Shown: piece by piece, positions 1-8,258 of the stretch | Layout of the letters: each line of letters begins with the position of its first letter | Numbering within the stretch: position 1 is the first letter of the stretch | DNA from: Sphingomonas aurea | GTDB taxonomy: Bacteria > Pseudomonadota > Alphaproteobacteria > Sphingomonadales > Sphingomonadaceae | DNA: 64,000 bases | Assembly (NCBI RefSeq): GCF_030678875.1 | Contig: NZ_JAUUDS010000001.1 | Location: 806,001 to 870,000, forward strand | Direction: 5' to 3' | Translations under genes and position numbers: made by a program | Notes under the pieces: model-generated | What the model was told of the DNA's origin: nothing | What the model saw: the letters and a program-made list of their open reading frames with translations, nothing else | Databases searched by the model: none

Positions 1-1197
1 GCCGACAAGATGGCGCTTGCCGCCTTCCCCGGTTTCGAGCGGTTCCAGAAGGTCGGTGACGGCGCGTTCGAGACGCTGGTGCGGGTCGCCTCCACCGTGG
101 AGGCGGTCACCGCCTCGCTCGACATGCTGGGCGGCGCCGCGCGCGGCATCGGCATCGACGCCAAGCTCGGCCTCAGCGAGCAGTTCGACAGCATCGGCGA
201 CTTCACCAGCGCGGCCAACGCGTATTTCGAGACCTATTACACTGCGGCCGAGCAGAACGCGGCCAAGGTGTCGCAGCTGTCCGGCGTGTTCGTCCGCCTG
301 GGCGTGACCATGCCGGACACGCTCGCGAGCTTCCGCGCGCTGGTCGACGCGCAGGATCTGACGACGACGGCCGGTCAGGCGACCTATGCCACGCTGCTCC
401 AGCTGGCCCCCGCCTTCGCCGACCTGAAGAAGGAGATGGAGGGCGCCAAGAGCGCGGCCGACATCCTCGCCGAGCGGCAGGACCTTCAGCGCAAGATCCT
501 GGAGCTGAACGGCGACACCGCCGCCATCCGGGCGCTCGACCTCGCGAAGGTCGACGTCTCTAACCGTGCGCTTCAGGAACAGGTCTGGGCTATCCAAGAC
601 GCGCAGGAGGCGGCCAAGAACGCCCAGACGCTCGCCGATGCCTGGGCGACGGTCGGCAACTCGATCGAGGACGAGATCCGGCGCATCCGTGGCCTGTCCG
701 ACGCAACCGGCGCGACCAGCTTCGCCTCCGCGTTCAGCGCCTTCAACGCGGCGACCGCGTCGGCGCGCGCCGGGGATCAGGATGCCGCCAAGCTGCTGCC
801 CAGCCTGAGCCAGGCGCTGCTGAAGGTCGCGGGCGACTCGGCGACCAGCCGGCAGGAGCTGGACCGGGTGCAGGCGCAGACCGCCGCCAGCCTGGAGGCG
901 ACCAGCGCGGTGATCGCAGCGCTCGCCAAGGGGAACCCGCTGACGGGTGCCGGCACCATCGCTGCCGCGGCGGTCGCGGCGCAGGCGGCGGCGCCTGCTG
1001 CCTCGTCGTCGACGAACGACACCACGGTCGACATTCGCGCGCTGCGCGATGAGATCGCGGCGCTGCGCGCCGACGCCAACGCCGGCTTGGCAGCGGCAGC
1101 GGCAGCCGGGGAGCGCTCGGCGAGGGTCTTGGAACGCGCCGAGGGCGTGTCGGGCGGCGCCGGCCTCGGCGTCGTCCTGTTGGACGCCGCGGCATGA
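1..1197 (+). CDS. Phage tail tape measure protein, C-terminal part (partial)
   Basis: The reading frame is open from the first base, so the gene starts left of the window and only about 398 C-terminal residues are visible. The sequence is rich in Ala, Gln and Asp with long predicted helices (for example the stretch around AERQDLQRKILELNGD), and has an Ala-rich C-terminal part, as in C-terminal regions of tape measure proteins that set tail length. It precedes a large tail protein, overlapping its start by four bases (ATGA), which fits the usual tape measure to tail-tip order. No catalytic motif is seen. The name rests on composition and position rather than a diagnostic motif. Confidence 0.7.
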   Translation, partial: ADKMALAAFPGFERFQKVGDGAFETLVRVASTVEAVTASLDMLGGAARGIGIDAKLGLSEQFDSIGDFTSAANAYFETYYTAAEQNAAKVSQLSGVFVRLGVTMPDTLASFRALVDAQDLTTTAGQATYATLLQLAPAFADLKKEMEGAKSAADILAERQDLQRKILELNGDTAAIRALDLAKVDVSNRALQEQVWAIQDAQEAAKNAQTLADAWATVGNSIEDEIRRIRGLSDATGATSFASAFSAFNAATASARAGDQDAAKLLPSLSQALLKVAGDSATSRQELDRVQAQTAASLEATSAVIAALAKGNPLTGAGTIAAAAVAAQAAAPAASSSTNDTTVDIRALRDEIAALRADANAGLAAAAAAGERSARVLERAEGVSGGAGLGVVLLDAAA

Positions 1198-4100
1198 AGG
1201 TCGTCCTCGACACCGGTACCACCGTCGATCTCGGTCAGGTTGAAGCGACGCCGACGATCGGCATCATCGACTATAGCCGGCGTACGACCGACGATTTCGG
1301 CGTCACGACGGTCGTGCAGCGTGGCTTCTCCCGACGCATGTCGCTGCGCATCGCCGTGCCGATGGAGGACGTCGACGCTGTCCAGCGCCAGCTGGTCGAC
1401 TTGCGCGCCAAGCCGGCGACGTGGATCGCCGACGCGCGCTACGGCAGCCTGTCGTTCCGAGGGTTCTACAAGGACTTCGACTTCACGGTCGGGGCGCTCA
1501 GCCTCTACACGCTGACGGTCGAGAGCATCGCGTCGGCCGAAACCTTCGTCGATCCGGGCACCGACCCCGCGGCGAGCGGCAAGGCGTCTTCGCTCCGCTT
1601 CCTCGACCCGGTCGTCGTCGACGGCAGCGTGCTGGTGTCGAGCAACGTGCCCGAGACGGACGCACCCGTTTGGGCGGCAAGTACGACGTACGCCAAGGGC
1701 GCGCAGGTCATCGCCGCGCACCGCATCTACGAGAGCCTGGTCGCCGGCAATGTCGGCGCCGACCCGGCCACCACGGCGGCCAAGTGGCTCGACATCGGCC
1801 CGACCAACCGCTGGGCCGCTTTCGACCAGGCGCTCGGCACCTCCACGATCGTCGGGGCCAACGTCGAGGTGGTGCTGAAGTCACCTGCCCCGGTATCCGG
1901 GCTGGCGCTGCTCGACACCAACGCGGCGACGGTGCGCCTGCGCGCGCCGGGCTATGACCGGACGCTGGTGCCGGACAGCGCGGGCAAGGCGCTGTTCCTC
2001 GACTTCACCGCGCCGGCTGGCACAGCTGTGACCGTGACGGCCACGCCCGCCGCGGTGATCCCCGGCCCCCAGCGCTGGGACGACGGCGCGCGCTGGCTCG
2101 ATCAGCGCGTCTGGAACGACAGCCTGGCGGCTGGCGACGGAACGGTGACGATCGGCACGATGCTGATCGGCCAGATCAAGGGGTTGGGCGTCACCGAAAC
2201 CGCCCCCACGGCTGGCATCATCGACTATAGCCGCAAGGAGACGGACGTGTTCGGCGAGGTCACCGTCGTTCCCCGCGCCTGGGCGAAGCGGATGGCGGCC
2301 AAGGCGCTGATCCGCACCGACGCGGTGGATCTTGTCATGAACCGGCTCGCCGCGGCACGGGCGAAGCCCTGTCTCTGGCTCGGCCATGACGATCTCGACG
2401 CCTTGGCCGTATACGGCTTCTACAAGGACTTCGACATTGCAGTCGCACCCAGCGTCTCGAAGCTGTCGCTGTCGATTGAGGGCCTGAGTACGGCCGCGCC
2501 GATCAAGCAGGGCAGCCTGGGATCGGTCGCCTGGCCGGACGTCACCGATCCGGCGGGCACCAAGCCGACCGACAACGCCGACAAGACGAGCGAGAATACG
2601 TCGAAGGACACGGCCGCGGTCGGCGGTGTGCCGGCGGCGTCGATCACCGGGCGGCTCGAAACGCTCGACACGATCACCATCCCGGCGATCGAGGCGGCCG
2701 GCGCCGCAGCCGGGCAGCGGATCACCGAGGCGCGCGCTGCGGCCGATCTGGCGCTGGCGACGATCGAGGACGAGGTCGAGCGGGTCGACCAGCGGATCGA
2801 CAATCTGTCGGCCAGCGGCGGCTATGACGACACCGCGGTCAACACCCGGATCACCGACGAGCGCGACCTGTCGCTCGGCCGCGACGCGGCGCTGGGGACG
2901 CGGATCGATACGGTCACCGCCTCGATCGCGACGACCGACACCAACCTGCGCGCGCTGGTCACGACGAAGGAGCAGGCCGCGGTCGATCGCGAGAATGCCA
3001 TCTCGCAACGGGTCGACCAAATTCTCGCTGAGGGCGGCGGTGGCGGTGACGCTGACACGGTCGCGCGCGCCGAGATCCAGCGCGTCGAGCAGGCGGCAAT
3101 CACGCGCGACACGGCGCTCGCATCGCGCGCTGACGTATTGGAAGCTTCGGCAAGTTCGTCCGGCGGCAACTTTGTTCCTAACAGCTCGCTCAGCACGCTC
3201 GACGGCTGGACGCTCACCTTCAACGCCGACAACCTGTCGAGTTTCTTCCGCAACGGCGCGGGGTCGGCATGGATGATCGGAGGTGTCGAGAATAATCTCG
3301 GCTTTCTCCGTGGACCGGCCGGCGCCGGCCTATGCGCAGAAGTGCAGAGCGCACCCTTCGCTGTCCGCCCGGGCTCAAGCCTACAGTTCTACGGCCTGAC
3401 TGCATCGCATCGTTGCAACGTCTGGGTCAGCGTCTTCTTCTTCGACGCAGGCGGCAACGGTGTCGGCTACGGCGGCGAACACATGGGTGAGACCGTCAAC
3501 CAAGGCGGGCAGGACTTAAATTCCTGGAACCGCACTGGTCTTCAGGAAGTCTTGGTGCCCGCGACTGCTGTTCGCGCGACCTTCGTATTTCGCCAGTACA
3601 ATGTCCAGAACGATGGCTATGGGTGGCTGAGCCGACCGTTCGTCACCGAGGTTCGACCGGGCACGAAGACGTGGGCTCCTTACAGCTCGGGTAACGATCG
3701 CCCGGTCAGCATCACCGCAGCGGCCCGGATCAAGACGACCGAGGACACGCTCGCCGACCTGCCGAACCGGTACGCGACCGCGCAGCGGGCGACCACCATC
3801 GAGGCGTCGGTCGGGACGGCTGTCGGTCGCATCGGCGGTCTGGAGCGCGTCACCAGCGACGGCACGCTCGTTACCTCCCAGCGCGCCGACAACATCGAGG
3901 CGTCGCTGAACGACAGCCGGGCAACCGTCAGCCAGCAGGCCGGTGCGATCGTCGGGCTTCAGGGCAAGGCCGCTGCCTATGTCCGGCTCGTCGCTGACGC
4001 CGGCAACGGCCGGGCGGCGCTCAGCCTGTGGTCGGACCAGTATGGCGGCGCATGGCAGCTCGTTGGCAATGGCATCATCAGCGGCGACCTGACCGTCGAC

Positions 4101-4583
4101 GGGTCAATCACCGCGCGAAAATTCGACGGTGCCAGCATGGCGCGGGAAGCCCGTTCTACCTGGACCGGCAGTATCACGCCGGCTGCAGGGCAGACGCTGA
4201 CCGTTCCCTGGACGCTCACGCTGCCGAGCATCCCGCCAACCGGCCGCTTCATCTACGAGGCCACCTTCGTCATTGAAACAAACGAAGGCCAAGGCTTCAG
4301 CCAGACGATCAACGGCTACCCGGCCTATGCGGAATATGTCTCCGATGGCGGCAGCTTCTTCATCGGCGCCTTCGACAATGAAGGGCATCCCTATCTGCCA
4401 CGGCCGAACGCGTCCGACCGGGTGATCGCGACGACCGACTTCGCCCCGACCTTCGTCGCGCGGGTCAACCGCGGCACGCTGGACACCGGGTGGATCAAGG
4501 ACGGCGATTATTATTACCGGCACATCGCTGCCACCTACACCGCCAAAAGCATCGACCTGAAGGCCACTTGGGTCGCCATCTAG
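1194..4583 (+). CDS. Large phage tail-tip/baseplate protein with duplicated N-terminal domain
   Basis: 1129 residues. An N-terminal module of about 90 residues occurs twice, near residues 20-112 and 338-430; both copies contain GIIDYSR, a downstream RAKP, and GFYKDFD. The middle (about 480-640) is charged and helical (repeated ITxER and RVDQ-like heptads). A region near 655-830 opens with NLVPNSS-like sequence (here NFVPNSSLSTLDGW), typical of carbohydrate-binding jelly-roll modules in tail proteins. The end (about 960-1129) resembles a tip domain with beta structure. The start ATG overlaps the stop of the tape measure gene. It probably forms the tail tip and touches the host surface; the exact family could not be named. 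Confidence 0.7.
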   Translation: MKVVLDTGTTVDLGQVEATPTIGIIDYSRRTTDDFGVTTVVQRGFSRRMSLRIAVPMEDVDAVQRQLVDLRAKPATWIADARYGSLSFRGFYKDFDFTVGALSLYTLTVESIASAETFVDPGTDPAASGKASSLRFLDPVVVDGSVLVSSNVPETDAPVWAASTTYAKGAQVIAAHRIYESLVAGNVGADPATTAAKWLDIGPTNRWAAFDQALGTSTIVGANVEVVLKSPAPVSGLALLDTNAATVRLRAPGYDRTLVPDSAGKALFLDFTAPAGTAVTVTATPAAVIPGPQRWDDGARWLDQRVWNDSLAAGDGTVTIGTMLIGQIKGLGVTETAPTAGIIDYSRKETDVFGEVTVVPRAWAKRMAAKALIRTDAVDLVMNRLAAARAKPCLWLGHDDLDALAVYGFYKDFDIAVAPSVSKLSLSIEGLSTAAPIKQGSLGSVAWPDVTDPAGTKPTDNADKTSENTSKDTAAVGGVPAASITGRLETLDTITIPAIEAAGAAAGQRITEARAAADLALATIEDEVERVDQRIDNLSASGGYDDTAVNTRITDERDLSLGRDAALGTRIDTVTASIATTDTNLRALVTTKEQAAVDRENAISQRVDQILAEGGGGGDADTVARAEIQRVEQAAITRDTALASRADVLEASASSSGGNFVPNSSLSTLDGWTLTFNADNLSSFFRNGAGSAWMIGGVENNLGFLRGPAGAGLCAEVQSAPFAVRPGSSLQFYGLTASHRCNVWVSVFFFDAGGNGVGYGGEHMGETVNQGGQDLNSWNRTGLQEVLVPATAVRATFVFRQYNVQNDGYGWLSRPFVTEVRPGTKTWAPYSSGNDRPVSITAAARIKTTEDTLADLPNRYATAQRATTIEASVGTAVGRIGGLERVTSDGTLVTSQRADNIEASLNDSRATVSQQAGAIVGLQGKAAAYVRLVADAGNGRAALSLWSDQYGGAWQLVGNGIISGDLTVDGSITARKFDGASMAREARSTWTGSITPAAGQTLTVPWTLTLPSIPPTGRFIYEATFVIETNEGQGFSQTINGYPAYAEYVSDGGSFFIGAFDNEGHPYLPRPNASDRVIATTDFAPTFVARVNRGTLDTGWIKDGDYYYRHIAATYTAKSIDLKATWVAI

Positions 4584-4592
4584 GAGCGCGAC

Positions 4593-5114
4593 ATGGAATA
4601 CTGGATCGTCTACGATCTTGCGACCGGCGCCGAGCTGTATCCCGGCAGCGGCATGCCGGGCACCGCAGCCTATCAGCAGCCGCCAGAGGGCGCCGGCATC
4701 GTCGTGGTGCCGCAGGCCGTCGTCGCGCAGCAGCCGCGCGATCTGGGCGCGCTGAAGGCGGCGCTGATCCTCGGCGTCGACAATGATGCCGAGCGTGCCC
4801 GCGCCGCCATCATCACCGCCCTGCCCGGCCAGGTCGGCACCTACGTGCTGAAGGAGGCCGCGGCGCGCGCGTGGCTCGCCGACAATGGCGCATCGACTGC
4901 CATGCTCCAGCCGGAGGCGACCGCGCGGGGCATGACGATCGCGGCGCTGGCGGCGGAGGTGATCGCCAATGCCGAGGCGTGGGCGCAGCTGTCCGGTGCA
5001 ATCGAGGGTATGCGCTACGCCGCCAAGGCCCGCATCGCCGCAGCGGCGACAATTGGCGCGATCGTCGAGGCCGCGGTTATCGACTGGTCGGTGCTGAATG
5101 CGCCGGCTGCGTGA
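4593..5114 (+). CDS. Phage tail-associated hypothetical protein
   Basis: 173 residues starting MEYWIVYDL, 9 bp after the tail-tip gene, with a GAGCG-type ribosome site just before the ATG. The first 50 residues look like a small beta-rich region (YDLATGAELYPG) and the rest is Ala-rich helix. The position after the tail-tip protein suggests a fibre accessory or chaperone, as in tail-fibre-assembly genes of other phages, but no diagnostic motif was found. The function is unknown. Confidence 0.55.
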   Translation: MEYWIVYDLATGAELYPGSGMPGTAAYQQPPEGAGIVVVPQAVVAQQPRDLGALKAALILGVDNDAERARAAIITALPGQVGTYVLKEAAARAWLADNGASTAMLQPEATARGMTIAALAAEVIANAEAWAQLSGAIEGMRYAAKARIAAAATIGAIVEAAVIDWSVLNAPAA

Positions 5115-5382
5115 CGTCGCCCAGCAACTGCTGGTGTCTATCGACCAGGCTGCACAGGTCTGGATCGTCGGCGCCGCCTACCTGCTCCACCTGACGGACA
5201 CCTGCCCGTCCGCCGACGAGACGATCAGCAGCTATGTCGGGCGCGGCGAGATGCGGGGCGCGCGCTGGGCAAGGGTCGTCGCCCCGATGATCGATCGCCT
5301 GTTCATCCTGCTCGGCGAGGAGCCCGGCCACTGCCGGCGCAACGTCGAGACCGCCTTCCTCGGCGCCGCGCCGACTCCCTGA
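5098..5382 (+). CDS. Small phage protein of unknown function
   Basis: 94 residues starting MRRLRDVAQQLL; it overlaps the end of the preceding gene by 17 bp in another frame. The protein is soluble-looking, with one moderately hydrophobic stretch (VWIVGAAYLL) and two cysteines, and contains a GRGEMRGARWARVV basic segment. It lies between the tail genes and the membrane/lysis genes. The family was not recognised. Confidence 0.5.
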   Translation: MRRLRDVAQQLLVSIDQAAQVWIVGAAYLLHLTDTCPSADETISSYVGRGEMRGARWARVVAPMIDRLFILLGEEPGHCRRNVETAFLGAAPTP

Positions 5383-5393
5383 AAGGACTGCCG

Positions 5394-5984
5394 ATGGCAA
5401 CCATTGCACTCGCGGCCCATGTGGCGGCGACCGTTCCCCTGTTCGCCTCCGACGCGGCGAACAGCCTGTCCGCAGCGATGGTGGAGAATGTTACCTCCAG
5501 CCCGGCGCCGCCTAGCTTCAACAACGACCCTTCGTTGTTCCTCTTCAACCTCTTCTTGATGACCGCCGGCACCTTCCTCGGCGCGATGATGCTGGGGCGT
5601 CAGTGCAGCCGGATTTGGGCGCAGCGGCGCTACGATCACCCGCTCGACCCGGTCAGCCTCTACCGGCTTATCACCCTGCTCGCCGCTGGCGCACTGACGA
5701 TCCGGTGCGGCGCCGAAGCCATGTCGCTGTGGGGATGGAACCCGGACGATCCGGTCACCTCGGCGCGGGTGATGATGGCCAAGCGGTGGCTTGATCCGAT
5801 CGCCCTCGTCCTGGGCTTCACCTGGATGGCCATCGCGCTGCTCGGCGAGCCGGGGATCGAGCATCAGCTCCGCAAGTCGCCGCTGCCAGTCGACATGTGG
5901 TCGCGCTGGCCGGTGCTGGTCCGTGCGGGGGTCGTCATCATCCTGAGCTTCGTCGCCGCCCTTGTCGCGGTGATCTTCCGGTGA
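5394..5984 (+). CDS. Phage membrane protein, four predicted TM segments
   Basis: 196 residues. Hydrophobic segments lie near residues 45-65 (LFLFNLFLMTAGTFLGAMML), 85-105, 130-150 and 175-195, separated by short charged loops. GGA-type ribosome site sequence (AAAGGACTGCCG) precedes the ATG at 5394. The stop overlaps the GTG of the next membrane gene (GTGA). Its place next to a holin-like gene and an endolysin suggests a role in lysis or in the inner membrane during infection. No family name can be given from the sequence. Confidence 0.55.
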   Translation: MATIALAAHVAATVPLFASDAANSLSAAMVENVTSSPAPPSFNNDPSLFLFNLFLMTAGTFLGAMMLGRQCSRIWAQRRYDHPLDPVSLYRLITLLAAGALTIRCGAEAMSLWGWNPDDPVTSARVMMAKRWLDPIALVLGFTWMAIALLGEPGIEHQLRKSPLPVDMWSRWPVLVRAGVVIILSFVAALVAVIFR

Positions 5985-6382
5985 ACCACCCGGCGGCAGC
6001 TGGGGCCGCCGCTGTTCTGCCCCTTGCCGGCGCCCCGGTCACCTGGGACTTCCTCGGCTACTCCTACCACCCCGGCCCGGTGCTGGTGGCCGTCCTCGCC
6101 GTCGCCATCACGCGCGCCATCGTCTTCCTCCAGACCACCGGTCGCCGGCAGGTGATCCTCGACGTGTTGGTTTCGATGCTCTGCGCGCTGCTCGCCGCCC
6201 TGTGGACGCAGGCGCACGACCTTGACCTGCTCACCGCCGGCATCAGCGGCATGGGCATCGCCGCGATCGGCATCAGCATCATCGGCATCGCCAAAAGCCA
6301 GATGACCAGCGCCATCCGTGCCGCGGCGCAGGCAGCACTGAAAGCGATGTCGAGCGGCAGCCCACCGCCCCCTGCTCCCTAA
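5981..6382 (+). CDS. Probable phage holin-like membrane protein
   Basis: 133 residues from a GTG start that overlaps the previous stop (GTGA at 5981-5984). Three to four hydrophobic helices follow: around PVLVAVLAVAITRAIVF, VILDVLVSMLCALLAAL and ISGMGIAAIGISIIGIA. A short polar tail ends in a Pro-rich PPPPAP. Size, topology and position directly before the endolysin gene fit a holin, which would open the inner membrane so that the endolysin reaches peptidoglycan. An antiholin or other phage membrane protein is possible. A GTG start was preferred because it gives the tight overlap and removes a basic, non-phage-like N-terminal extension. Confidence 0.6.
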   Translation: MNHPAAAGAAAVLPLAGAPVTWDFLGYSYHPGPVLVAVLAVAITRAIVFLQTTGRRQVILDVLVSMLCALLAALWTQAHDLDLLTAGISGMGIAAIGISIIGIAKSQMTSAIRAAAQAALKAMSSGSPPPPAP

Positions 6383-6396
6383 ACTCGGAGACATTG

Positions 6397-6900
6397 ATGA
6401 ACGACCCCGCATGGCTGGCGTTCGCGCGCCGCCAGATCGGCACGCGCGAGATCCCCGGCCCGACTCACAACAACAAGCTGATCGCGCTGCTGAACACGGC
6501 CGCGCGCTGGAACGGCGTCATCTGGAAGGATGATGAGATGCCGTGGTGCGGCGGCTTCGCGGCGGCATGCCTCGTCGCGGCCGGGATCGACCCGCCGAAG
6601 ATCGCAGCGCGCGCGGCAAGCTGGGCGACGTGGGGCGCAAACCTGCGCACCGACCGCCTGGCGCCGGGTGCGATCCTCGTCTTCTCGCGGTTCGGCGGCA
6701 ACCACGTCGGCTTCTACGCGGGCGAGGATGCCCGCTACTACCACGTCGTCGGCGGCAACCAGGGCAACGCCGTCTCCTACAGTCGCATCGCGAATAGCCG
6801 TCTGATCGCCTCGCGGTGGCCGCGCGGCGTGCCCGTCATCGGCGGTCCCGTCCGCATGACCGAAGTCGCCGGCATCCCCGTCACCACTAACGAAGCATGA
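6397..6900 (+). CDS. Phage endolysin, TIGR02594/CHAP-like cysteine peptidase or amidase
   Basis: 167 residues. The fold is that of NlpC/P60-CHAP-like peptidoglycan hydrolases of the TIGR02594 type: a catalytic Cys at residue 51 in DEMPWCGGFAA and a His near residue 103 in GNHVGFYAGE, with a following polar site in YYHVVGGNQG. It probably cleaves peptide bonds in the cell wall at lysis. No signal peptide is seen, so release would depend on the holin upstream. GGAG at 6387-6390 lies six bases before the ATG at 6397, which decides that start over the TTG three bases earlier. Confidence 0.8.
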   Translation: MNDPAWLAFARRQIGTREIPGPTHNNKLIALLNTAARWNGVIWKDDEMPWCGGFAAACLVAAGIDPPKIAARAASWATWGANLRTDRLAPGAILVFSRFGGNHVGFYAGEDARYYHVVGGNQGNAVSYSRIANSRLIASRWPRGVPVIGGPVRMTEVAGIPVTTNEA

Positions 6901-6913
6901 ATGGAGAAAATTG

Positions 6914-7063
6914 ATGAAGATCAATATCGGCAAGCTGCTCGGCGCGGCCCTGAAGGTCGTGAAGTCCAATCCCACCCTCGTCCTCGGCGCTGTGTCGATC
7001 GGCAAGGAGATCGTGAAGGCGGTGAAGGACGAGGCGAAGAAGACGCCGACGCCCCGCGCCTGA
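6914..7063 (+). CDS. Small phage protein, 49 residues
   Basis: A short gene with a clear GGAG ribosome site at 6903-6906, seven bases before its ATG. The product starts MKINIGKLLGAALKVV, continues with a hydrophobic stretch (TLVLGAVSIG) and ends in a Lys-rich tail. One amphipathic or membrane-associating helix is likely. It sits between the endolysin and spike-base genes. Family unknown; a spanin-like or membrane-linked lysis role is only a guess from position. Confidence 0.55.
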   Translation: MKINIGKLLGAALKVVKSNPTLVLGAVSIGKEIVKAVKDEAKKTPTPRA

Positions 7064-7087
7064 CTTCAGCACCTCGGAAAGGAAGCA

Positions 7088-7366
7088 ATGATGGCCGATC
7101 CATTCAACGGCGTCTTTTCCGGGGTGTCGGACCCCGGCGAGCGCGCGAGCGTCGTCGTGCCCAGCGACACCACCGACCTGACGGAGACGCCGAAGAGCAT
7201 CTACGTCGGCACGGGCGGCGACATCGCCATGATCGGCGACAATGAAGCGACAGGCGCCGCGCCCGTCATCTGGCGCAACGTGCCGAGCGGCGCCTGCCTG
7301 CCGTTCCGCCCGCGCCGCATTCGCGCGACCGGCACCACCGCGTCCGACATTGTGGCGATCCTCTGA
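7088..7366 (+). CDS. Spike-base protein, RCAP_Rcc01079-like family
   Basis: 92 residues (91 if the second of two adjacent ATGs, at 7091, is used), preceded by GGAAAGGAAG. The pattern is that of the small spike-base proteins first named from the Rhodobacter capsulatus gene transfer agent: a DxTDLTETPKSIYVGTGGD segment, a central GAAPVIWRNVPSG and a LPFRPRRIRATGTTA end. In that family the protein forms the base to which a host-binding spike attaches on the capsid or tail. Here it is followed by Ig-like, SGNH-hydrolase and glycosidase-like proteins, which would be sensible spike partners. The assignment rests on pattern recall. Confidence 0.7.
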   Translation: MMADPFNGVFSGVSDPGERASVVVPSDTTDLTETPKSIYVGTGGDIAMIGDNEATGAAPVIWRNVPSGACLPFRPRRIRATGTTASDIVAIL

Positions 7367-7518
7367 TGCGGCTGGGCTTTGGCCTTGGCCTCGCCGCAGG
7401 TCGAGGGCGGGCGACTGTCGCGCTGCTGCTCGCCGGCGCCGCGGTCCTGCCGATCGCCCGCCGCTGGCTCGACACAGCCGCCTGGGACGACACCTCAATC
7501 TGGAGCGACAGCCTGTGA
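7366..7518 (+). CDS. Small phage membrane-associated protein, 50 residues
   Basis: The ATG at 7366 shares a base with the previous stop (TGATG), so the genes are translationally coupled. The product starts MRLGFGLGLAAGRGRATVALLLAGAAVLPIA in two hydrophobic parts split by Arg-rich residues, then ends in an acidic tail with WDDTSIWSDSL. It could be a single-pass inner-membrane peptide. Its stop overlaps the next gene's GTG. Function unknown. Confidence 0.5.
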   Translation: MRLGFGLGLAAGRGRATVALLLAGAAVLPIARRWLDTAAWDDTSIWSDSL

Positions 7519-8258
7519 CCATTTACACATTTTTCCCCCCGAGCCCCCCGAACCAGATATTCTTCAAGGACGTTCGCGAAACGTTGAACGACGCGCTGGC
7601 ACGCCTTCGGGCACTGGAGGCGGGCGGCGGCACGCCGACGCCGACGCCCGCCCCCTCGTTCAGCACGTCCGCCTCGATCACCTCGGACGGATCGCCGCAG
7701 GTCGGGGAGACGCTGGCTGGCAACGACGGCACGATCGCGAACGGCAGCGTGTCGGCGCGCCAGTGGCTACTGAACGGCACCGCGATCAGCGGCGCAACCG
7801 GGGCAACCTACGTGCCGACCCAAACGGGAGATCACAGCTACCGGGTGACCGCGACCGGGCCGGGCGGCACCGCCACCAGCACCGCGACGGTCGCAGTGGC
7901 CGCGGCAACCCCGACGCCGACCCCGGCACCGTCCTTCACCACCTCACCCTCGATCACGACCGACGGCACGCCGCAGGTCGGCGAAACCTTCACCGGCAAC
8001 GATGGCATCGTCACGGGCGGCACGGTCCAGTCCCGTCGCTGGCTGCGCGGTGGGACACAGGTCGGCACGGGCGCGGCGTTCACGCCGACCGATACCGGCG
8101 ACTACGTCTTCGAGGTCACCGCGACCGGCGCCGGCGGCAGCACGGTCGCGTCCGCGACCGTCACCGTGGCAGCGGCCACCCCGCCCGCCTCGCCCTTCTT
8201 CGGCTCATCCTCTTCCACCTGGGGCTCGACCAGCCCGACTTTCGGAGCGACTGCATAA
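7515..8258 (+). CDS. Phage surface protein with two Ig-like repeats
   Basis: 247 residues from a GTG at 7515 that overlaps the previous stop (GTGA). After an N-terminal helix (FFKDVRETLNDALARLRALE, typical of phage fibre proteins) come two about 95-residue copies of an Ig-like module, near residues 45-135 and 140-230. Each starts with a TPTPAPSF linker, then a T/SDGxPQVGET strand and a GDxxxxVTATGxGG strand. The tail is Ser/Thr-rich. Such repeats often decorate virions and bind cell-surface sugars weakly. The longer upstream reading of this frame lacks phage-like sequence and overlaps two genes, so the GTG was chosen. Confidence 0.65.
   Translation: MTIYTFFPPSPPNQIFFKDVRETLNDALARLRALEAGGGTPTPTPAPSFSTSASITSDGSPQVGETLAGNDGTIANGSVSARQWLLNGTAISGATGATYVPTQTGDHSYRVTATGPGGTATSTATVAVAAATPTPTPAPSFTTSPSITTDGTPQVGETFTGNDGIVTGGTVQSRRWLRGGTQVGTGAAFTPTDTGDYVFEVTATGAGGSTVASATVTVAAATPPASPFFGSSSSTWGSTSPTFGATA

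Noticed and set aside
1881..3020. 379-residue frame antisense to the tail-tip gene
   Set aside because: Arg/Asp-rich shadow; phage late genes all read on the + strand.
7242..7514. N-terminal extension of the Ig-like protein frame
   Set aside because: It overlaps two coupled small genes and is Arg/Pro-rich; the GTG at 7515 fits the overlap pattern.
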